This document shows, piece by piece, positions 50,602-58,181 of a DNA stretch of 64,000 nt. Origin of the DNA: Pseudomonas aylmerensis (GTDB lineage: Bacteria > Pseudomonadota > Gammaproteobacteria > Pseudomonadales > Pseudomonadaceae); the NCBI RefSeq assembly GCF_001702265.1, contig NZ_MAUE01000045.1:707767-771766 (forward strand), in the 5' to 3' direction. The notes under the pieces were generated by a model that saw only the letters and a list, made by a program, of their open reading frames with translations, did no database searches and was not told where the DNA came from. A program made the position numbers and the translations under genes. Numbering within the stretch: position 1 is the first letter of the stretch; each line of letters opens with the position of its first letter.

Positions 50602-51810
50602 ATGACCTCGATGTGGCGCACCAGTGGCTGGATTCTTGTAGGAAGTGCGCTGATCCTGGCGTTGTCATTGGGTGTGCGGCACGGTTTCGGCCTGTTCCTG
50701 GCGCCGATGAGCAGCGAATTTGGCTGGGGCCGTGAGACCTTTGCCTTTGCCATCGCCTTGCAGAACCTGATCTGGGGTCTGGCGCAGCCGTTCACCGGCG
50801 CGCTGGCCGACCGCTTCGGCGCGACCAAGGCAGTGTTTGTCGGCGGTGTACTGTACGCCGCGGGCCTGGTGCTGATGGGCATGTCGGATTCGGCGTGGTC
50901 GTTGTCGCTGAGTGCCGGCCTGTTGATTGGTATCGGCCTGTCCGGCACCTCGTTCTCGGTGATCCTGGGTGTGGTCGGGCGCGCCGTGGCGCCGGAAAAA
51001 CGCAGCATGGCCATGGGCATTGCCAGCGCTGCCGGCTCGTTCGGCCAGTTCGCCATGGTGCCAGGCACCCTGGGCCTGATCAGTTGGTTGGGCTGGTCGG
51101 CAGCGCTGCTGGCGCTGGGCTTGATGGTGGCGTTGATCCTGCCGCTGGTGGCGATGCTCAAGGACCGCCCGCTGCCGGTAGTGGCCGGCCAGCAAACCCT
51201 GCGTGAAGCGCTCAAGGAAGCCTGCTCGCACTCGGGTTTCTGGCTGCTGGCCTTCGGCTTTTTTGTCTGCGGTTTCCAGGTGGTATTTATTGGTGTGCAC
51301 CTGCCGGCCTATCTGGTCGACCAGCACTTGCCGGCCACGGTGGGCACCACGGTGCTGGCACTGATCGGCCTGTTCAATATCTTCGGCACCTACACCGCCG
51401 GCTGGCTGGGCGGGCGCATGTCCAAGCCACGCCTGCTGACGGGCCTGTACTTGCTGCGCGCCGTGGTGATCGTGTGGTTCCTGTGGGCACCGGTCACTGA
51501 AGTCACGGCTTACCTGTTCGGCATGGCCATGGGCTTTTTGTGGTTGTCCACGGTGCCACTGACCAACGGCACGGTCGCCACGCTGTTTGGGGTGCGCAAC
51601 CTCTCGATGCTCGGCGGGATCGTATTCCTGTTCCACCAGCTCGGCTCGTTCCTCGGCGGCTGGCTGGGCGGGGTGGTCTATGATCGAACCGGCAACTACG
51701 ATTTGATCTGGCAGGTGGCAATTCTCTTGAGCCTGCTCGCCGCAGCCCTCAACTGGCCGGTGCGTGAGCGACCCGTGGCGCGCTTGCAGGCGCAGATGGA
51801 GGCGGCATGA
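50602..51810 (+). CDS. MFS transporter controlled by the MarR-type gene
   Basis: 402 residues, twelve membrane segments. N-terminal WILVGSALILALSLGVRHGF and FGLFLAPMSSEFGWGRETFA, GALADRFGATKAVFVGG (the MFS loop 2-3 motif), and LGGWLGGVVYDRTGNYDLIW near the end belong to the monocarboxylate/oxalate-type MFS group. Substrate unknown. GGAG lies 9-12 bases before the ATG. The stop overlaps a small membrane ORF (ATGA). Confidence 0.9.
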   Translation: MTSMWRTSGWILVGSALILALSLGVRHGFGLFLAPMSSEFGWGRETFAFAIALQNLIWGLAQPFTGALADRFGATKAVFVGGVLYAAGLVLMGMSDSAWSLSLSAGLLIGIGLSGTSFSVILGVVGRAVAPEKRSMAMGIASAAGSFGQFAMVPGTLGLISWLGWSAALLALGLMVALILPLVAMLKDRPLPVVAGQQTLREALKEACSHSGFWLLAFGFFVCGFQVVFIGVHLPAYLVDQHLPATVGTTVLALIGLFNIFGTYTAGWLGGRMSKPRLLTGLYLLRAVVIVWFLWAPVTEVTAYLFGMAMGFLWLSTVPLTNGTVATLFGVRNLSMLGGIVFLFHQLGSFLGGWLGGVVYDRTGNYDLIWQVAILLSLLAAALNWPVRERPVARLQAQMEAA

Positions 51811-51929
51811 GTTTCAACGGGTATTGGCTCGTCGGGGCAGGGACGGTGGCACTGCTGTTGCTGCTGGCGTGGTGGGGCTGGCAACGCGGTGGCCTGGCGT
51901 TGATGCAACTGGGTATGTCGATCTGTTAA
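51807..51929 (+). CDS. 40-residue single-span membrane protein coupled to the MFS gene
   Basis: Starts in the ATGA overlap with the MFS stop (51807-51810). The product has one strongly hydrophobic segment (GAGTVALLLLLAWWGW) and a short tail ending LGMSIC. Stop-start overlap and a GGAGG site in the end of the MFS gene (51799-51803) suggest that it is translated. It could be a small accessory subunit of the transporter. I do not recognise it. Confidence 0.6.
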   Translation: MSFNGYWLVGAGTVALLLLLAWWGWQRGGLALMQLGMSIC

Positions 51930-51964
51930 GTTCGTGGTCTGAACTCTTTAAAGGACTTTTCGAC

Positions 51965-52519
51965 ATGCAGATGCGCTGGCTTGCAGTTCCCGTGCTGATG
52001 GCTGCTTTTGGCGGTGTGGCGATGGCCGCCGATTGCCCACCGTTGCTCGAAGGCCAATTACCCAAGTTGCGCGCCAAGGAATCCATCGACCTGTGCCAGC
52101 GCTTTGCCGGCAAGCCCTTGGTGATCGTCAATACCGCGAGTTTCTGTGGGTTTGCCCCGCAATTCAAAGGCCTTGAGGCCTTGTACCAGCGCTACAAGGG
52201 TGAAGGGCTGGAGGTCATCGGTGTACCGTCCGATGACTTCAAGCAGGAGGCCAAGACCGGCGAGGAAACCGCCAAGGTCTGCTATGTGAATTACGGCGTG
52301 ACCTTCACCATGACCGAGCCACAGAAGGTCAAGGGGCCGGACGCGGTGCACTTGTTCAAGGTGCTGGCACAGCAGACCGACGCGCCGCCGAAGTGGAATT
52401 TCTACAAATATGTGGTCGATCGCCAAGGCAAGGTGATTGCCAATTTCTCCAGCCTGACCAAGCCGGACAGTCCGGAGCTGATCAAGGCAGTCGAGCAGGC
52501 GATCGCCTCTAAACCTTGA
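51965..52519 (+). CDS. periplasmic glutathione peroxidase-like protein
   Basis: 184 residues with a signal peptide (MQMRWLAVPVLMAAFGGVAMAA). The thioredoxin-fold peroxidase has its catalytic Cys in NTASFCGFAPQFKGLEALY, the segment VIGVPSDDFKQEAKTGEETA, and PPKWNFYKYVVDRQGKV with the tryptophan-asparagine pair. The Gln of the classical tetrad is not obvious. Such proteins reduce peroxides with thioredoxin or glutathione; location here is the periplasm. AAGGA precedes the ATG. Confidence 0.9.
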   Translation: MQMRWLAVPVLMAAFGGVAMAADCPPLLEGQLPKLRAKESIDLCQRFAGKPLVIVNTASFCGFAPQFKGLEALYQRYKGEGLEVIGVPSDDFKQEAKTGEETAKVCYVNYGVTFTMTEPQKVKGPDAVHLFKVLAQQTDAPPKWNFYKYVVDRQGKVIANFSSLTKPDSPELIKAVEQAIASKP

Positions 52520-52531
52520 TCGAAGCCCACT

Positions 52532-52571
52532 AAAAAGCCCCGCCTCCTTTGCAGGAGAGCGGGGCTTTTTT
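52532..52571. terminator. bidirectional terminator between the peroxidase gene and fadL
   Basis: AAAAAGCCCCGC (52532-52543) pairs with GCGGGGCTTTTTT (52559-52571), with a small inner CTCC/GGAG stem. It serves both convergent genes. Confidence 0.9.
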
Positions 52572-52584
52572 ATGCGGCGTTGAA

Positions 52585-53889
52585 TCAGAACTTGTACGTT
52601 ACACCCAAGCCGAAACCGTTGGCGCTGTTTTCGTACTTGGAAGCGTAGGTCTGGCCCAGCGCGTTCTCTTTGTTAACTTTGACGGGCTCTTCCTTCAGGT
52701 AGGAATAAGCCAGGTCGACGGTCATGTTGTCCATTACCGCGTAGCCCAAGCCGACACTGAAAATGGTCCGGTCACCGGTAGGAATACGTGGCGAACGGTC
52801 AGTGTTGTTGGTTGGCGACTGGTCGAATGTCAGACCGGTACGCAGTACCACTTGCTTGGTGATCTGGTACGAAGTACCCACGGCGTAGGCCCAGGTGTCG
52901 TGCCAGTTCTGTGGCTCGGTGATCTGGCCGACGATCCGAGGCGCCAAGGCACCACCGCTAGCTGCCGTGACACCTTCGTTGTTGACAGTGATGTCTTTCA
53001 GGCGGCTCCAGCGAGTCCAGGTAGCACCGCCATACACCTTCCAGGCATCGCTCAGGTCTTGGGTGACCGAGGCATCCCAGGATTCAGGGGTGTCAACTTT
53101 CAGCGAGGCATCGTAACGGGCGCCAATCAGGTAGGGCGCTGGAACTCGCGCTCCTGGCGTGACTTCGGTGTGGCCTTCGAGCTTGTATTTCACTTTCGAG
53201 TGGTACGTCAGACCTACACGAGTGGTGTCGGTGGCTTGCACGAGGATACCGGCGTTGAAGCCGATAGCGGTGTCGTCGCCCTTGACTTTGATTTTGGCGT
53301 CGCCGGTGCCAGCCAGGCCTGGCAGTGGCAACAAGCCCAGGTTTGGCCGCGATTCCAGGGTGCCGTCGATACGGTTAATAGTCGGGCCGAAACCGATCGA
53401 AACTTTGTCATTGAAGGCGTAGCTGACGGTCGGCTGGAAGGTGATAACCGACACTTCGCTCTTGCTGCCAAACGCACGACCTTGGAAACCACTTTCGTAG
53501 TCGGTCTTCAGGCCGAACGGCGCGTAGACACCGAAGCCGATTGCCCACTGATCATTGAGTTTGTTGGTGTAGAAACCAAAGGGGACTGCGGTGAAAGGCA
53601 CCATATCGCCTTTGTTACTGCCGCTGGAGCGGCCGCTGGCATCTTTGATATCAGTCGACGCATCAATCGCTGCAACGCCACCCGTAATCTGCTGGCCTTC
53701 AAGGCGAGCCATACCGGCAGGGTTACCATAAACGGTGCTTGCGTTATCGGCAGAAGAAGAGCGACCTGCGAAACCTGTACCCATCCCGGCGACATCTTGT
53801 TCGTTAAGGGCGAAGCCGCTTGCGAAGATGCTGGAAGAGGCCATGGCAACGGCGAGGCTAAGTGTGGTCTTGAGCATTACTTTTTTCAT
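52585..53889 (-). CDS. fadL: FadL/OmpP1-type outer-membrane fatty-acid transporter
   Basis: 434 residues. Signal peptide MKKVMLKTTLSLAVAMASSS with cleavage near FASG, then the hatch-domain marker GFALNEQDVAGMGTGFAG, and beta strands typical of FadL (GFGVYAPFGLKTDYESG, VSIGFGPTINRIDGTL, TVDLAYSYLKEEP). It ends in YKF, an outer-membrane terminal aromatic. It takes up long-chain fatty acids or other hydrophobic compounds across the outer membrane. CGGAG precedes the ATG. Confidence 0.92.
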   Translation of the reverse strand: MKKVMLKTTLSLAVAMASSSIFASGFALNEQDVAGMGTGFAGRSSSADNASTVYGNPAGMARLEGQQITGGVAAIDASTDIKDASGRSSGSNKGDMVPFTAVPFGFYTNKLNDQWAIGFGVYAPFGLKTDYESGFQGRAFGSKSEVSVITFQPTVSYAFNDKVSIGFGPTINRIDGTLESRPNLGLLPLPGLAGTGDAKIKVKGDDTAIGFNAGILVQATDTTRVGLTYHSKVKYKLEGHTEVTPGARVPAPYLIGARYDASLKVDTPESWDASVTQDLSDAWKVYGGATWTRWSRLKDITVNNEGVTAASGGALAPRIVGQITEPQNWHDTWAYAVGTSYQITKQVVLRTGLTFDQSPTNNTDRSPRIPTGDRTIFSVGLGYAVMDNMTVDLAYSYLKEEPVKVNKENALGQTYASKYENSANGFGLGVTYKF

Positions 53890-54035
53890 TATTAGAACTC
53901 CGTGGTGATCACCGCTGCGGAAAGTAACAATAATTTTAAGATCGCGCTATAGGCTGAAATGCAGGAGATAGAGCGGTTTTGTAGGACAATCCGACCAAAA
54001 TTCGTGATTTTTGGCGAATCTTGCAAAATGCCCGG

Positions 54036-54518
54036 TCAGCAAACCACGTGATTCATGGGTGAAACACAGGTTTGCCAGGCTTGAGTGAAATCACGCAGCC
54101 GTCCTTGTGGATGAAAAATTTCTTTCCAGATACGCGCCATGGCCAAGACGTCACCCGGTTCCGGCAGTGCCGGACGGTGCTGTTCCACCAGTAGCCAGGC
54201 GATGGCCGTGGCGTAACGCAGGTTGACCGTCAGCTCAAGCTGGGGTGCGCTGAGAAACGCGTGTTGGCTGGCGAGCCCGCGTACCAGGCTGGCGCGTTCC
54301 GGGTCCAGCGCCAGGTAGTTGTCCCACAAGGCGCGGTGGCGGGGTTCGGTGATGCTGTACAGGCCGTGGCCGCGGCGGTCGTGCAAGGCGGAGCCGAGCT
54401 CCGATTGACTGGCGGCGATGCCCAGCAGCAGGGACTCAGCCGTTTGATCGTGTCGGCCCAGGTACATCAACGTTGGCCGGATCACATAACGACACAATTC
54501 GCTGGCGGCGATACCCAT
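54036..54518 (-). CDS. hypothetical protein with lysozyme-like (phage-type) pattern
   Basis: 160 residues, soluble, no signal peptide. ELCRYVIRPTLMYLG, ESLLLGIAASQSELGSALHD, HGLYSITEPRHRALWDNYLA recall a pattern of small phage-type glycan hydrolases ('ES.LG ... G.YQIEP.TH'), with the usual glutamate replaced by Gln in ASQSELG. So it may be an inactive relative. I recognise the protein as conserved in Pseudomonas but know no function. It is a lone gene between fadL and a terminator. Confidence 0.72.
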   Translation of the reverse strand: MGIAASELCRYVIRPTLMYLGRHDQTAESLLLGIAASQSELGSALHDRRGHGLYSITEPRHRALWDNYLALDPERASLVRGLASQHAFLSAPQLELTVNLRYATAIAWLLVEQHRPALPEPGDVLAMARIWKEIFHPQGRLRDFTQAWQTCVSPMNHVVC

Positions 54519-54746
54519 ACAAGCCTCAATCCGTGGAAGTGGGCGACGGGCCTGAGAAGGGTGGGGGCTTGGCAGCAGTGGATCGGATCTCAGGCGCGTC
54601 GCAAGCGGATCATGCCGCTTGAGTTGAAGTGTAGTGTCATATTTGTGATGTAAAGGACTGTTTTTAAAACATCTTCGCTATGCAGTTATAACGGTTATAT
54701 CTATTTGAACTTAGTGCAAAAGCTCAATGGCCGAATTCCAGGCAAT

Positions 54747-54776
54747 AAAAAACCCTGTTTTTCAGACAGGGTTTTT
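54747..54776. terminator. terminator for the 54800-55021 gene
   Basis: AAAAAACCCTGT (54747-54758) pairs with ACAGGGTTTTT (54766-54776) around a TTTTCAG-type loop; usable from both directions. Confidence 0.85.
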
Positions 54777-54799
54777 GGTGTTTCAGCGACTCGGGTCGA

Positions 54800-55021
54800 T
54801 CAGGCAACCAGTGCCTGACGGGTACGCTCGATCACGGCCTGCAGCGGTTCTGCGCTGGAGTATTGATCGGGGTACAGGCGTTCGCTGTGACGAGCGATGC
54901 CGTGTTCGTTGACCAGGGTGAAGCTGAAGCAGCCTTTGCGAGCGGCCATGATCAGGCAGTTCATTGGAGCAAAAGCGTTGGTGAGGGTGCGAATGGCATC
55001 CTGAGTGTGGATAGTCGACAT
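54800..55021 (-). CDS. small hypothetical protein, 73 residues
   Basis: MSTIHTQDAIRTLTNAFAPM at the start, then a beta hairpin (NCLIMAARKGCFSFTLVNEH) and a C-terminal helix (LQAVIERTRQALVA). AGGA precedes the ATG at 12 to 13 bases. The pattern resembles a family of short Pseudomonas proteins of unknown function with a similar helix-sheet-helix layout. Its terminator lies 24 bases downstream. Confidence 0.75.
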   Translation of the reverse strand: MSTIHTQDAIRTLTNAFAPMNCLIMAARKGCFSFTLVNEHGIARHSERLYPDQYSSAEPLQAVIERTRQALVA

Positions 55022-55464
55022 ATTATTGGTGTTCCTACAAATGACACGGTTAAGAACCGTGCAACGTTAAAACGTTCCAGTGACGTTGATCACCATTGAT
55101 CGAACGAAGAACCCGACTGGAACAAAGCAGCCAGTTTGAAGCGCTGATAAGTTAGGCGCGCTTGGGCTGGCAGGTAGGTACTTAGGAGGGCAGGCAACAC
55201 AACAGGGGCAAAGGTTCTGGGCCCGGGGTGAAGATCCTGATCAATTTGCAGGTTGGTTCGGTCAGAGTATTGAGACTTCGCGGCACCCTTTGCTTGTTCA
55301 AAGGCAGTGTCGTCGCAAGTGATACCTGGAAACCATCGAGGTGGTCGATCCCGTGTTGTTCAGGGGAGTTGTTCGACCAGAATTGACTTTCAGCTTGGTA
55401 CTAACGCCGCGGATAGTAACGGATTGAAACAGGGAAGGGAAGTGTGCTAGCCAAAAAACTTCAA
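55022..55464. other. 440-base stretch without a gene
   Basis: Contains the leader of the 73-residue gene on the left and nothing clear in the rest. A weak inverted pair GGTCGA/TCGACC around 55343-55380 was seen. No REP, terminator or RNA family was recognised. A small ORF on the minus strand at 55298-55522 has no ribosome site and was not accepted. Confidence 0.4.
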
Positions 55465-55770
55465 TCAGGCGCTCAGCAGGCCACGGTAGACCAGCACCGT
55501 GATCGCCGCCGCCAGCGAGCAACCCAGGGCATAGGCCGCCAATGTCAGGCGCATGGACCGACCGGTCTCGATCACGTTGATCACATCGCCCATGTCATCG
55601 ATGCGACCTTCACCCAGTTCGATGCACAGGCACACGGCCGTGAAGGCTGCCGACAGCAGAATGGCAATGGCAAACAAGGCGCCGTCCGGCGACGGCAGGG
55701 CCGCGTTGATTCCCAGGGAAAGGGCGCAGATCGCCAGTAACAGCAGCGCGAACAGCAGAATGCCTTTCAT
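55465..55770 (-). CDS. small inner-membrane protein, 101 residues
   Basis: Three hydrophobic segments (GILLFALLLLAICALSLGI, ALFAIAILLSAAFTAVCLCI, LTLAAYALGCSLAAAITVLV), with a short acidic loop ELGEGRIDDMGDVINVIETG between the second and third. The ATG at 55770 is preferred over an upstream extension lacking membrane character. No family recognised. It is monocistronic. Confidence 0.75.
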   Translation of the reverse strand: MKGILLFALLLLAICALSLGINAALPSPDGALFAIAILLSAAFTAVCLCIELGEGRIDDMGDVINVIETGRSMRLTLAAYALGCSLAAAITVLVYRGLLSA

Positions 55771-56226
55771 CGACCCACCCACTGTTGTGCTGTCGGTCGG
55801 GCAGTGTGGCGAGCGCGCAAAGTTTTGAAAAGTCCCGACCTGGCCTGTCGGTAACATTTTTGGCGGCGGTCGCTTCAAAAAACGCCGGCGATATAACCAA
55901 TGGATGGGTACTTGTGCACATTAGTTGCCGCATGTGTAACCGCGCTGTCAACTGCTTCGCTCGGCCGCCATTTGCCTGCAATGGAAATTTAAGTCAATGA
56001 AAAATCTGGCTTTTTTTTATTGGTGAAAAAATCGTCAGTTTGACTGCGGCCCCCATTCCATGGGGCTTTGCGCGAGTTAAAGGGGGGTTGTCCACTGAGT
56101 TATCCACAGCTTCTGTGGATTGTCCCGAGCGCTTGCTCTAGAACGGGCGTGCAGGGTTTTTTCAGCTTTACCTGTACGAAAAAAAGAGTAGAGTGGCGCG
56201 CCTTCCGTTCTGTCCCACAGTGCTTT
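55771..56226. other. 456-base intergenic region with a DnaA-box cluster
   Basis: Holds a T-rich patch (56005-56035) and, at 56088-56122, several DnaA-box-like sequences (see the separate entry). TAGAGT at 56190-56196 may be a -10 box for the gene at 56227. Nothing else was found. Confidence 0.45.
56088..56122. promoter_or_regulatory. DnaA-box cluster and palindrome
   Basis: TTGTCCACT (56088-56096), perfect TTATCCACA (56100-56108) and inverted TGTGGATTG (56114-56122). The last two form the palindrome ATCCACAGCTTCTGTGGAT (8-bp arms, 56102-56120). Confidence 0.55.
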
Positions 56227-56550
56227 ATGAAGTTTCGCTCAGTATCACCTTCTGTTACCGATACCCCTCAGACTGTTACCGCACCCAAGCGTTTCTCTAT
56301 GAAAGTTGCCTTGTGGTTGCTCGACAGTCCACGCCTGGGTCACAACACCAACGTCAAACACTTTGCCGGACGTTTGCTCAAGCAGCCTGCCCGTGAAGGT
56401 GTGGTCGCGGCACAGAGCCGCCTGGGCCAATTGATGTGCCGTGAATGCGGCAACGCCCGCGACCGTCGCATTGGCCACGATCTGTTGCGCCTGGCCGCCC
56501 GCGCGGGCGACCGCCGCGCCCAACGCGAACTCGGCCAGGTCGAAGACTGA
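56227..56550 (+). CDS. small Sel1-repeat-like protein
   Basis: 107 residues from ATG 56227 (weak ribosome site; an ATG at 56299 is the alternative). Core segment with two helical repeats: AREGVVAAQSRLGQLMCREC and AARAGDRRAQRELGQVED, the A-x-x-x-LG pattern of Sel1 repeats. N-terminus is basic. Conserved in Pseudomonas in my recollection; function unknown. Sel1 repeats bind partner proteins. Confidence 0.72.
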   Translation: MKFRSVSPSVTDTPQTVTAPKRFSMKVALWLLDSPRLGHNTNVKHFAGRLLKQPAREGVVAAQSRLGQLMCRECGNARDRRIGHDLLRLAARAGDRRAQRELGQVED

Positions 56551-56596
56551 GCTGTCCTCCAGCCCTGTGCTTGGTTAACCTTGCTCTTTTTCGGTA

Positions 56597-58090
56597 ATGG
56601 CAGAAATGGCTATGGTTTTTGACTGGACCAGTATCGCCCTGGGCCTGGCGGGTGCCGCAGTGCCTTTATTGGCGGTGTGCTGGCAGATTCAGCGACGACT
56701 GACTGCGCGCATGGCCGGTTGGGAGCTGCTCGAAGAGCGCCTGGCCACTGCGCAACTGGCCCAGGAAGGCCTCGCCGCCCAGCTGGATGCCAGTCGCGAC
56801 GAGATCAGCGACTTGAGCCAGGCCAACGCCGCCAAGCAGGCTGACCTGGCCGCCGTCCGCCGCGAAGTCGAGCTGCTGCAGATCGACCGCGACAACGCCC
56901 GTGATGCGGCCCACGCCTGGAACCTCGACCGCAGCGCCAAGGAAACCGAATTGCGCCGCCTCGATGCGCTGGCGGCGGCCTTGCGCGCCGAACTGCGCGA
57001 GCAACAGGACAGCCATCAGCAGCGCCTCGCCGACCTTCAGGGCTCGCGCGACGAGCTGCGTGCGCAGTTCGCCGAGCTGGCCGGCAAGATCTTCGATGAA
57101 CGCGAGCAGCGCTTTGCCGAAACCAGCCAGGAGCGCCTGGGCCAGTTGCTCGACCCGCTCAAGGAGCGCATCCAGTCGTTCGAAAAGCGCGTGGAAGAAA
57201 GCTATCAGAACGAGGCGCGCGAGCGCTTTTCCCTGGCCAAGGAGCTTGAGCGCCTGCAGCAATTGAACCTGCGTCTGTCAGACGAAGCCACCAACCTGAC
57301 CCGCGCACTCAAGGGCCAGAAAACCCAGGGCAACTGGGGCGAACTGATTCTTGAGCGGGTGCTGGAGCACGCCGGCCTGGAGAAGGGCCGCGAGTACCAG
57401 ACCCAGGTCAGCCTCAAGGGCCCGGATGGCGAGCGCTTCCAGCCTGACGTACTGATCATGTTGCCCGGCGACAAGCAGGTGGTGGTCGATTCCAAGGTCA
57501 GCCTGACCGCGTATCAGCAATTCGTCGCCGCCGATGATGAAGTGATCGGCCAGGCAGCGCTGAAGCAGCACGTGCTGTCGCTGCGCAATCATGTCAAAGG
57601 CTTGGCCGGCAAGGATTACAAACGCCTGGAGGGCCTGCACAGCCTGGACTTTGTCCTGCTGTTCGTGCCCATCGAAGCGGCGTTTTCGGCGGCGCTGCAG
57701 GCCGAACCCAACCTGTTCCAGGAAGCTTTCGACCGGCATATCGTCATCGTCAGCCCGACGACGTTGCTCGCCACCCTGCGGGTGATCGACAGCCTGTGGA
57801 AGCAGGAACGCCAAAGCCAGAATGCCCGGGAGATCGCCGAGCGTGCGGGATGGCTGTACGACAAGTTTGTACTGTTTATCCAGGACCTGGATGAAGTGGG
57901 CAACCGTCTGCAGCAGTTGGACAAGGCTTACAGTGCTGCGCGGAACAAGCTGACAGATGGACGCGGAAACCTGGTCAGCCGCACCGAGCAATTAAGACTG
58001 CTCGGCGCGCGTGCCAGTAAAAGCCTGCCGGCCGATCTGCTGGAGCGGGCGATGACCGACTCCGACGGTGTGGCGCACCTGCCCGAATGA
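56597..58090 (+). CDS. rmuC: DNA recombination protein RmuC
   Basis: 497 residues (later in-frame starts at 56606 and 56612). One N-terminal membrane helix (IALGLAGAAVPLLAVCWQIQ), a long coiled coil (about 30-215), and the RmuC nuclease-like domain with KGQKTQGNWGELILERVLEH, FQPDVLIMLPGDKQVVVDSK and LRVIDSLWKQERQSQNAREI. RmuC limits recombination at inverted repeats and repeated sequences, which is of interest in this repeat-rich genome. Confidence 0.95.
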   Translation: MAEMAMVFDWTSIALGLAGAAVPLLAVCWQIQRRLTARMAGWELLEERLATAQLAQEGLAAQLDASRDEISDLSQANAAKQADLAAVRREVELLQIDRDNARDAAHAWNLDRSAKETELRRLDALAAALRAELREQQDSHQQRLADLQGSRDELRAQFAELAGKIFDEREQRFAETSQERLGQLLDPLKERIQSFEKRVEESYQNEARERFSLAKELERLQQLNLRLSDEATNLTRALKGQKTQGNWGELILERVLEHAGLEKGREYQTQVSLKGPDGERFQPDVLIMLPGDKQVVVDSKVSLTAYQQFVAADDEVIGQAALKQHVLSLRNHVKGLAGKDYKRLEGLHSLDFVLLFVPIEAAFSAALQAEPNLFQEAFDRHIVIVSPTTLLATLRVIDSLWKQERQSQNAREIAERAGWLYDKFVLFIQDLDEVGNRLQQLDKAYSAARNKLTDGRGNLVSRTEQLRLLGARASKSLPADLLERAMTDSDGVAHLPE

Positions 58091-58127
58091 TTGCTGGCGA
58101 TGGCGTCGGTAAAATCGGCGCCACGCT

Positions 58128-58165
58128 GGAGGCCCGCTTCGCCGGCAAGCCGGCTCCTAGAGGGG
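58128..58165. repeat. REP copy between rmuC and the kinase gene
   Basis: GCTTCGCCGGCAAGCCGGCT at 58137-58156 with GCCGGC-AA-GCCGGC hairpin, a REP of the GCCGGC type. The genes on either side are convergent, so it may stop both transcripts. Confidence 0.75.
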
Positions 58166-58181
58166 ACTGAGTCGGGCCGGT

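Noticed and set aside
52549..53895. 448-codon open frame on the plus strand
   Set aside because: It is antisense to fadL, which has a signal peptide and all barrel features. The opposite frame has no recognisable domain.
55298..55522. 74-codon ORF on the minus strand
   Set aside because: No ribosome site, no domain, overlaps the end of a better supported membrane protein gene.
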